Positions 1-6,878 of a DNA stretch of 39,207 nucleotides are shown piece after piece. The stretch is from Bacteroidales bacterium (lineage in GTDB: Bacteria > Bacteroidota > Bacteroidia > Bacteroidales > UBA932): positions 1 through 39,207 of the forward strand of contig JAFUWZ010000033.1 in the NCBI GenBank assembly GCA_017471045.1. Reading direction: 5' to 3'. The position numbers were made by a program, and so were the translations under genes. The notes beneath the pieces were generated by a model. That model did no database searches and was not told where the DNA came from. It saw nothing but the letters and a program-made list of their open reading frames with translations. Numbering within the stretch: position 1 is the first letter of the stretch; the number at the start of each line of letters is the position of its first letter.

Positions 1-47
1 CCCAGTGTCAGGCATGCAAGCACCACAATTACGAATCGTTTTACCAT
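1..47 (-). CDS. 5' end of a leftward gene, signal peptide only (partial)
   Basis: Reading leftward from the ATG at 47, the visible peptide is MVKRFVIVVLACLTLG, a basic-then-hydrophobic stretch typical of an exported protein; the rest lies outside the window. Its first five codons (ATGGTAAAACGATTC) are identical to those of the divergent SusC-like gene at 502, and the hydrophobic core is also similar at the DNA level (TGCTTGCAT shared). A paralogous outer-membrane protein, perhaps another SusC-like receptor, is the natural guess, but only 15 codons are seen and the product cannot be identified. Confidence 0.6.
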   Translation of the reverse strand, partial: MVKRFVIVVLACLTL

Positions 48-49
48 AA
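33..49. repeat. Left arm of 17-bp perfect inverted repeat
   Basis: The 17 bases here (GAATCGTTTTACCATAA) are the exact reverse complement of 500-516. The arm covers the start codon and the first five codons of the leftward gene. Similarity continues into the coding side with mismatches, and stops on the intergenic side. Together with its partner it flanks a segment of about 450 bp. Confidence 0.75.
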
Positions 50-501
50 AAATTTAAGGTTAATGAAATATAGTGATAGGTTGTATATGTCGCCAATAAG
101 CGATTTGACGTTACTTAATCTGTTAGCTCTCTCTCTTTTCCTATTCTATTTAATATATGTACAAATTTCTCCAAAAAAAACGAAACGGCAAAACTATTTT
201 ACGTTTTGACACAAATTTACCTTTAAAAGATGCTGTTTTCATGCATATCGTTGCAAACGGCAGGGGGGAAATAAAACGATCGCTTCGCTAAAAATACCAT
301 TACTGGCCATCGAGACAAGATTATCTCGCAAATACTGCAATAAGTCTCTTTCAATCAGCGGAATAATAATATTTTCGATTTTCCGTAAAAGAATATTTAG
401 GGTCCGTCTGTATTCAAATAGGAAATTATTTAAGCTGATAACCAATAACTTAATGGCGACTTAAGTAACGCATCATTATATCTATTTTTTAAACTAATCT
501 T
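48..501. other. AT-rich divergent intergenic region
   Basis: This 454-bp AT-rich stretch separates two divergent genes and should hold both promoters. I see no convincing gene in it. On the minus strand TAAATTTG at 219-212 fits the Bacteroidota -7 box TAnnTTTG for the leftward gene, but no well-spaced -33 TTTG accompanies it. No good match for the rightward susC was found. The octamer AAACGGCA occurs twice (183-190 and 255-262) and an interrupted palindrome lies at 311-328. Confidence 0.5.
311..328. promoter_or_regulatory. Interrupted palindrome, possible operator
   Basis: The 18 bases CGAGACAAGATTATCTCG form an inverted repeat with seven of eight positions paired around a GA centre. It lies in the divergent intergenic region upstream of susC and could bind a dimeric regulator. 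This is inference from symmetry alone. Confidence 0.25.
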
Positions 502-516
502 ATGGTAAAACGATTC
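500..516. repeat. Right arm of 17-bp perfect inverted repeat
   Basis: TTATGGTAAAACGATTC here is the reverse complement of 33-49 and includes the start codon (502) and first codons of the SusC-like gene. Recombination between the two arms would flip the intergenic DNA while leaving both reading frames intact. Confidence 0.75.
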
Positions 517-3500
517 ATTTATGTGATGCTTGCATTCCTCATGATCGGAGTGCAGGCGTTCGCCCAGAATGTCGTGACCGGCAAGGTCGTCGATGACCAG
601 GGTGAACCGCTGATCGGCGTCGGTATCCAAGTCAAAGGGACCAACGCCGGTACGATGACTGACTTGGATGGCAATTATTCGCTCATTGCGAATCCCAACG
701 CCACCCTGGTCTTCTCCTACATCGGTTTCCTCAATCAGGAAGCCGCGGTCGGCAGCCGCAGAACGGTTAACGTCACGATGGCTCCGGACAATATGCTGCT
801 GGATGACGTCGTGGTGGTCGGTTACGGCACGGCTCGTAAGCGCGACGTTTCAGGAGCTATCGCAAGTGTCAATTATGGCAAGGATGCGAATGTCACTTCC
901 CTTCCCAACCCGAATGCCCTTGCGGCACTCTCGAGCAAGGTGGCCGGTTTCAATTACGCTCCCACGACCAGTGCAGCCGGAGACAACACGCAGACGATGA
1001 CGATCCGCGGTAAGAACTCTATTCCTTACGGCGCATCCATGTCCGCCAGTTCCGAAAGCGTCAACCAGCCGCTTCTCGTCATTGACGGAGTCCTCTCCTA
1101 TGGTTCCATCAACTCGATCAATACCGCTGACATTGAGAGCATTGACGTCTTGAAGGATGCTTCCGCCGCGGCCATCTACGGATCCCGTGCGGCAAACGGT
1201 GTCATCATCATCACCACAAAGAAAGGTGCCAGCGAAGCACCGATTGTTCGGATGAATGCCAGCGTCAGCCTGTCTGATTGGACCCGTATGCCAAAGATGG
1301 TTACCGACAAGGAAACCTTCCTCAAGAACCGCTTCTACTCCTATCAAGGTTCCGAGAGCAACACTTATTATGACAACAAACAATGGTCGGACTATGCGGA
1401 TCTCACTGCCGCAGCGAATGACGGATTGGTCACGGACGCACAGGTCGACGCATGGAGAGATGGACGCTGGGTCAACTGGCTTGATGAAATCTCACGCAAA
1501 GGCGTAGGTCAGAAATATGACGTCAGCGTCAGCGGTTCCTCTGAGCGGGTTAACTACTACGTCTCCGGTGACCACACCCGTCAACAGGGTATCCTCAAGG
1601 GCGACGACTACCAGAAGTCCGGAGCCATGGCAAAAATTGACTTCAGGATCACAGACTGGCTGACTGTCGGCACGAAAGCCAATTTCCTTGCTTCCAAGAG
1701 CTGGGGACAGCCGGCTAGTATCCGCTATGCGATGTGGTACAATCCGCTCTCCTATGTTTACGCTCGTCAGGAGGGATTTGAGAACTGGTACAACTCCGTT
1801 CCGGACGGTAGAAATACCAGCCCTTTCATTGGCACCGGAAAAAATGATTCTTATGCCTATACCGATCGCTCCTCCAGCAGCATGAACCTTAACGGTGTCG
1901 CGTACGCACAGATTGATTTCCCTTTCATTAAGGGTTTGAGCTACCGCGTCACTTTCCAGGGTCAACGCAATGCCGGCTACACAGACATATTCAACAACCC
2001 TGAGATGAATGTCAATACCGAGGTTATCACTGACATGCTGAACCCCGGCCGATACAACTCTACGAGCGCGGGTACCACCTCTTCCACCAACTATGATGCA
2101 TGGAACATTGACCAGATCCTCACCTACGGTCGGGATTTCGGCCGCAATCATTTCGACGTGATGTTGGGTTACACCCGTGAAGCGACCAACAGCAACTCCA
2201 TGGGTCTTGATTTTTCGGGATTTGACACACCGACCGGCCTCGGCGTCTACAACATCGAGACTGCCAATAATTATACGGACGTTTACCGCAACCGTACGCG
2301 TACCCAGTCCGTGGGTTATCTGGCCCGCGTCAATTACAACTACGCCAACAAATATTATCTGACCGGCAACTTCCGCCGTGATGGTTTCTCTGCCTTCGCT
2401 GACGGTCACAAATGGGGCAACTTCTTTGGCGCCAGCGCCGCCTGGGTCCTCAGTAACGAAGATTTCATCAAGGACGGAGGTTTCTTTGACTTCTTGAAGT
2501 TGCGTTTCTCATGGGGTCAGAACGGTTCCCGTAACATCTCCGCCGGCGCAACGCAAGCCTCGGTCGAGAAGAAAACCGACAACAGTGGAGCCAATACGAT
2601 GACTTGGCTGGGTGACCAGAGCACCTTGGGCATGACCCTCACTTCTTTGCCGAACCGCAGTCTGACCTGGGCTACCGTCGAGAAATTCGACCTCGGCCTG
2701 GATTTCGCCTTCCTGGACAGCCGCATCAACGGTAGCCTCGATCTGTATGCGGGCAACACCAAGAATATGCTCGTCAACCGTTCCGCTCCCTACATCTCCG
2801 GTTTCAATGACGTCGATGACAATGTCGGCCTCGTAACCAACAAAGGACTCGAACTCACGCTCAACACCGTAAACATCAATGGCAACGGGAATGACACTTT
2901 CCGTTGGGAGAGCAGCTTCGTGTTCGACATGAACCGCAACAAACTCGTTTCCCTCTTCGGTCCCGACTATAACGGTGATGAGCACGATGACGTCGCCAAT
3001 GCCATTTCCTATGGCCGTGAGGCTAACTATGTCCTGCTTGTCGGCCGTCCGATCGGCGCCGCTTACGATTACAAGCTTCTGGGGATTTTCGAAAGTCAGG
3101 ATGAGATCAATAACTATGTCGGCCCGAATGGGAAACCCATTATGCCGAATGCAAAACCCGGTGATCTCAAGTTTGCCGACCTGAGCGGTCCGGACGGTGT
3201 GCCGGATGGAGTGATTGACTCAGACGACCTCACTTTCCTCGGATCCCCCGATCCGCTCTTTACACTGAATTTCGGCAACACCCTCAGTTGGAAGAACTTC
3301 TCCCTGTACTTCAACTTCCGCTGGGCCCAGGGTGACAAAGAACACTTCATCTGGCTCGATCCGTACGCTTTCGGCACGACAATGACGGGTGGTGCACAGT
3401 TGGCCCGTGTGAAACCTTGGACGGAAGAGAATCATAGCACCGTGTTCCCGCGCTACGGATATAGCAATACATATGATTATCAGTTCTGGAACTCCCGTTC

Positions 3501-4203
3501 TTACTTGAAACTCAAGGATCTTGTCTTTTCTTACAATATCCCGGCCAGGGTCATTAACCCTATCGGACTTTCCAATGCCCGCGTTTACGTGGCGGGAACC
3601 GACCTGCTGACCATCTCCAATTGGTCCGGTATCGACCCTGAAAATGGAGGAACGATTGCCGCAGGTGCCGCATCCAGCCGTTTTGGTAGCAGCGGTGCTT
3701 ATAAGACTGTCACCTTTGGTGTGAACCTGACCTTCCTCGGAGCCAAGGTTAAAGCCAAGACCCCGACTCTCTATGCCCCTCAGGTGAAAGAAGTCATCAA
3801 GGAAATCGTGAAGGAAAAGATCGTTGAAAAGCCCGTCGAGAAAGTCGTCGAGAAGGTGGTTTACAAGGGCACCAATTTCGAGGGCATCTACGAGGACGAC
3901 CTCCTCTTCCTGATCGGCAAGTCCGAGCTTCGTCCGGACGAGGCTTTCAAGCTCGGCCGCATCTGCCAGATCCTGAAGGACAATCCTGACACCAAGATCG
4001 CCATCTCCGGCTACGCTGACAGCGGCACCGGCAACAGCGACATCAATATGACTCTCTCCCAGCAACGCGCCGCTGTCGTGGCCGACATGCTGAAGAACGC
4101 CGGCATCGCTGCCAGCCGTATCACCACCTCCGCCGCGGGTACCGACAAGGATGCTTCCGCATCTCCCGAGTCCAACCGCGTTGCTGTTTGCATTGTTAAA
4201 TAA
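502..4203 (+). CDS. SusC/RagA-family TonB-dependent receptor fused to a C-terminal OmpA domain
   Basis: This is an outer-membrane transporter that imports oligosaccharides using TonB energy, normally paired with a SusD lipoprotein. Visible order in 1233 residues: signal peptide 1-21 (cleavage after AFA), carboxypeptidase-regulatory-like domain about 24-95, TonB-box-like DDVVVVGYGT (101-110), plug with the SusC signature LLVIDGV ... IESIDVLKDASAAAIYGSRAANG, and a long beta-barrel ending near residue 1083 in an aromatic strand (FGVNLTF). After this normal SusC end comes a K/E/V-rich linker (about 1084-1125) and an OmpA-like domain (about 1126-1233). The domain keeps Asp1173 (GYAD), Arg1189 (LSQQRA) and a terminal NRV motif, the positions that bind the peptide stem of peptidoglycan in OmpA proteins. 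susD starts 16 bases after its stop. The SusC assignment is certain; the anchoring role of the extra domain is inferred. Confidence 0.95.
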   Translation: MVKRFIYVMLAFLMIGVQAFAQNVVTGKVVDDQGEPLIGVGIQVKGTNAGTMTDLDGNYSLIANPNATLVFSYIGFLNQEAAVGSRRTVNVTMAPDNMLLDDVVVVGYGTARKRDVSGAIASVNYGKDANVTSLPNPNALAALSSKVAGFNYAPTTSAAGDNTQTMTIRGKNSIPYGASMSASSESVNQPLLVIDGVLSYGSINSINTADIESIDVLKDASAAAIYGSRAANGVIIITTKKGASEAPIVRMNASVSLSDWTRMPKMVTDKETFLKNRFYSYQGSESNTYYDNKQWSDYADLTAAANDGLVTDAQVDAWRDGRWVNWLDEISRKGVGQKYDVSVSGSSERVNYYVSGDHTRQQGILKGDDYQKSGAMAKIDFRITDWLTVGTKANFLASKSWGQPASIRYAMWYNPLSYVYARQEGFENWYNSVPDGRNTSPFIGTGKNDSYAYTDRSSSSMNLNGVAYAQIDFPFIKGLSYRVTFQGQRNAGYTDIFNNPEMNVNTEVITDMLNPGRYNSTSAGTTSSTNYDAWNIDQILTYGRDFGRNHFDVMLGYTREATNSNSMGLDFSGFDTPTGLGVYNIETANNYTDVYRNRTRTQSVGYLARVNYNYANKYYLTGNFRRDGFSAFADGHKWGNFFGASAAWVLSNEDFIKDGGFFDFLKLRFSWGQNGSRNISAGATQASVEKKTDNSGANTMTWLGDQSTLGMTLTSLPNRSLTWATVEKFDLGLDFAFLDSRINGSLDLYAGNTKNMLVNRSAPYISGFNDVDDNVGLVTNKGLELTLNTVNINGNGNDTFRWESSFVFDMNRNKLVSLFGPDYNGDEHDDVANAISYGREANYVLLVGRPIGAAYDYKLLGIFESQDEINNYVGPNGKPIMPNAKPGDLKFADLSGPDGVPDGVIDSDDLTFLGSPDPLFTLNFGNTLSWKNFSLYFNFRWAQGDKEHFIWLDPYAFGTTMTGGAQLARVKPWTEENHSTVFPRYGYSNTYDYQFWNSRSYLKLKDLVFSYNIPARVINPIGLSNARVYVAGTDLLTISNWSGIDPENGGTIAAGAASSRFGSSGAYKTVTFGVNLTFLGAKVKAKTPTLYAPQVKEVIKEIVKEKIVEKPVEKVVEKVVYKGTNFEGIYEDDLLFLIGKSELRPDEAFKLGRICQILKDNPDTKIAISGYADSGTGNSDINMTLSQQRAAVVADMLKNAGIAASRITTSAAGTDKDASASPESNRVAVCIVK

Positions 4204-4219
4204 TCAAAGGGGAAAGACA

Positions 4220-6265
4220 ATGAAAAAGTATATATTTATTTTATGTGCACTTGTCCTTGCCATTTCTTGCAATGACAACTTGTTCCTGGAAGAGCACACC
4301 TATGTTGATGATACCAACAGCTTTTTCCAGAACCAGTCCTCTATCGAAATCTCGTTGGCATCTTGCTACTCCGAAGTTCAATACATGACCTTTGGTAATA
4401 TCCGTGGCGGATCTGAGCACAACTGGATGTTGATGGGACTGGGACTTGACACCTTTACTTCCACCAACGGTAATCTTCAGTTCACCAACTGGCCTACCCT
4501 GAAGGATGACAGCGGATATGCCCGCCACTATGGGGAATATATGTACAAGCTTGTCAACCGTGCCAATGCGACCATTGACATGATTGACGAAAACGAGGAC
4601 ATCGAATACTCCGACGACCAGATCAAAACCACCCTCCGCGCAGAAGCAGTATTCATGCGTGCATGGGCTTACCGGGTCATCGCCGGTATGTTTGGCGCTG
4701 CCGTGTACAACGAGCATATGACCCAAGAGGCCCGCTACGATTACGAGATGCTGCCCCGACAGGAAGTTTGGGAGAAAGTGGCTGAGGACTTCAAATATGC
4801 AGAAGAGAACTTGCCCACGACGCCCCGTATGCTGGGAACAGTGACCAAGGCCGCCGCCGCCCATTATCTCGCAGAAACCTACCTCGCACTCGGCAAGTTT
4901 TCCGAGGCTGAGGCAGCTGCCACTCGTGTCATCGGTGGAAGTGACGGTAATTATCACCTGATGACGACCCGTTTCGGAAACCGTAAAGATGAAGGTCACG
5001 ACCGTTACGGCAATTCCCTCGAGGCGCCTAAGGGTGCATATTGGGATTTGTTCCGCTCTTCTGCGACTTCATCCGGCACCGAAGCTGCCGACTCCAACCC
5101 GAATGACCCTGATAACAAAGAAGCCATCTGGGTTGCTCAGATCGACTATGCTCCAGGTGTCGACAGTTGGCCTCTGGGAGGTTCCGGTGACTCCTGGTTC
5201 CGTATGCATCTCCCGATTATCGAATCCGTTTGGGCTCCTTGGATCCCGATGGGTGGCAAGAATGGTACCCGGGCAAACAAGGACGGAGAGAAATTCTATA
5301 TCTTCACCGCCGACGCCGTTTGCTTCCCTGAAGGGACAGATAGCATTGATGTAGTCGGTGCCGGCAAACCTGCGGATGATATTCCCGAAGCTCAAGGACG
5401 CTGGCTCTCCTACAATCTTTCGACTCGTATTGACTCTCTGGCCTGCCGTACGCAGGGCAACGGTGCAGCAACCAGCCTCGGTTTCTATGGCGTTGATTAC
5501 ATCACCCGTCCCTACGGGCATCCTCTGGGTTCTTACTGGGATGATCCGAATGATATCCGCGGAAACGAGATTATGATCCAGCGTGACTACTTCACACCCT
5601 CCGGGAAGAGATGGTCCCAGGTCCGGCAGCAGATCGCAGACCGGATTGCCGCACACCCCGGAGACAATGCGTATGAGCTGACCGTCGCCGATACGATCAA
5701 TATTACGCCTCGTTTCTGGAAGTTCTCCGATGACAAGCATCCCTTCACCAAGGATAATGTCAACTGCATCTATGACTGTGACTGGTATATGATCCGTATT
5801 GCTGAGACTTACCTGCTCCGTGCTGAAGCTTATCTCGCACAAGGCAACAAGCAGAAGGCTGCTGATGACATCAACGTTATCCGCCGTCGTGCCGGTGCCA
5901 AGGACTGCTCCGCTTCTGATATCGATATCGATTATATCCTGGACGAGCGTGCCCGCGAACTCTTCGCCGAAGAGCACCGTTGGATCACCCTCAGCCGCCT
6001 GTCTTGCAACCCGAACGCAACTTATGTCCTGGATTGTTATCCGACACAGGATGCCCAGACATCCAACACATTCTATGAGCGTACCCGCAAGTATGGCTTT
6101 GGCTATGAAAACGAAGACCGGGGTCGGGAGGCTTATACGAATCCGAAGGACGGAAAGACCTATCACTATCCCAATGTCGCCCCGTACAACTACGTGCTTC
6201 CTATCCCGATCCAGATCATCCAGTCCAACAAGGACAGGAAGATCGATCAGAATTACGGATATTGA
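4220..6265 (+). CDS. SusD/RagB-family glycan-binding lipoprotein
   Basis: This is the surface lipoprotein partner of the SusC-like receptor, expected to act as the lid that captures glycan. The start at 4220 gives MKKYIFILCALVLAISC, a lipoprotein signal peptide with the acylated Cys at residue 17, and follows a purine-rich AAAGGGGAAAG stretch; an upstream ATG in frame at 4151 lies inside susC and is rejected. The 681-residue protein has the usual SusD features: N-terminal helical TPR-like part with the RAEAVFMRAWAYR helix, a later MIRIAETYLLRAEAYLAQGN helix, DERARELFAEEHRW, and a C-terminal YVLPIPIQIIQSN ... QNYGY ending. It is longer than many SusDs (500-600). It is in an operon with the gene before it and is followed by a strong terminator. 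The substrate cannot be read from sequence. Confidence 0.95.
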   Translation: MKKYIFILCALVLAISCNDNLFLEEHTYVDDTNSFFQNQSSIEISLASCYSEVQYMTFGNIRGGSEHNWMLMGLGLDTFTSTNGNLQFTNWPTLKDDSGYARHYGEYMYKLVNRANATIDMIDENEDIEYSDDQIKTTLRAEAVFMRAWAYRVIAGMFGAAVYNEHMTQEARYDYEMLPRQEVWEKVAEDFKYAEENLPTTPRMLGTVTKAAAAHYLAETYLALGKFSEAEAAATRVIGGSDGNYHLMTTRFGNRKDEGHDRYGNSLEAPKGAYWDLFRSSATSSGTEAADSNPNDPDNKEAIWVAQIDYAPGVDSWPLGGSGDSWFRMHLPIIESVWAPWIPMGGKNGTRANKDGEKFYIFTADAVCFPEGTDSIDVVGAGKPADDIPEAQGRWLSYNLSTRIDSLACRTQGNGAATSLGFYGVDYITRPYGHPLGSYWDDPNDIRGNEIMIQRDYFTPSGKRWSQVRQQIADRIAAHPGDNAYELTVADTINITPRFWKFSDDKHPFTKDNVNCIYDCDWYMIRIAETYLLRAEAYLAQGNKQKAADDINVIRRRAGAKDCSASDIDIDYILDERARELFAEEHRWITLSRLSCNPNATYVLDCYPTQDAQTSNTFYERTRKYGFGYENEDRGREAYTNPKDGKTYHYPNVAPYNYVLPIPIQIIQSNKDRKIDQNYGY

Positions 6266-6282
6266 TTGTATGAGTTAGTGTT

Positions 6283-6318
6283 AAGGATCGGTCCCTTCGG
6301 AGACCGATCCTTTTTTTT
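6283..6318 (+). terminator. Rho-independent terminator of the susCD operon
   Basis: An 11-bp perfect stem (AAGGATCGGTC at 6283-6293 with GACCGATCCTT at 6302-6312) encloses a short loop with a C(TTCG)G tetraloop and is followed by an unbroken run of T to 6318. It lies 17 bases after the susD stop. Confidence 0.93.
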
Positions 6319-6327
6319 AGATAACAT

Positions 6328-6774
6328 ATGAAACCGTTATTCCTGATTCTACTCGGACTGGCATGGGTTCATGCCTGCACAAATCATCCTTCCACGATGG
6401 AGGATAAAGCTTTGCGACGCCTTCCACAGGCTTTGGAGAAAGCTTTCGCACGCGACTTCTCCGCATCTGACGTATCCGTCAGCGACCTTCACACCATATA
6501 TGTTTGCGACAGTCTTTGCATGATACATTGTCTCGCAACAGCCAAAACTCAGTCAGGTCCGGACCTTCACTTCCCGGTCCGCTACGTCTTCCTACGCGAC
6601 AATCTCCTGAGTGGCGTCAAGGGAAGGATTGTCTATGCCGAAGTTGTCTCGGGAGCCCCTTATTTGAGCGCTGAAGAAATAGAGATGCTAAAGCGCTCCT
6701 GCGCAGAAAACGGAAAGCAGATGTACATACATTATTCTTCCGCCGCTGATCCCATTGAAGAAGAAATCCAATAG
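6328..6774 (+). CDS. Small putative lipoprotein, function unknown
   Basis: The product is 148 residues. MKPLFLILLGLAWVHAC looks like a lipoprotein signal peptide with Cys17 as acylation site (an imperfect lipobox, VHAC). The mature part is mixed alpha/beta with DFSASDVSVSDLHTIYVCDSLCMIHC near residues 43-69 and a charged C-terminus ending EEEIQ. I do not recognise a family. The start lies only nine bases after the T-run of the susCD terminator, so there is no room for a separate promoter between them; expression may depend on read-through. Base composition resembles the susCD genes more than the GC-richer genes downstream. Confidence 0.75.
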   Translation: MKPLFLILLGLAWVHACTNHPSTMEDKALRRLPQALEKAFARDFSASDVSVSDLHTIYVCDSLCMIHCLATAKTQSGPDLHFPVRYVFLRDNLLSGVKGRIVYAEVVSGAPYLSAEEIEMLKRSCAENGKQMYIHYSSAADPIEEEIQ

Positions 6775-6822
6775 CCTTGTAAAAACGGGCCCGGTTCATC
6801 CAGACGGGCAAGTCTCCGCTCT

Positions 6823-6854
6823 TTTGCTTTGCTGCCCATTATTTTCTATCTTCG
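6823..6854 (+). promoter_or_regulatory. Bacteroidota-type promoter for the GH31-ROK pair
   Basis: TTTG (6823-6826), 20 bases, then TATCTTCG (6847-6854), one base off the -7 consensus TAnnTTTG. The ATG follows 24 bases later. The same TATCTTCG box precedes the helicase gene at 13351. Confidence 0.6.
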
Positions 6855-6878
6855 CAGGACTAACCAAAACTTAGGAAA

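Noticed and set aside
239-445. Open frame of 68 codons on the minus strand in the susC upstream region
   Set aside because: It has no recognisable motif, lies in AT-rich regulatory DNA with the palindrome at 311-328, and has no promoter or ribosome site.
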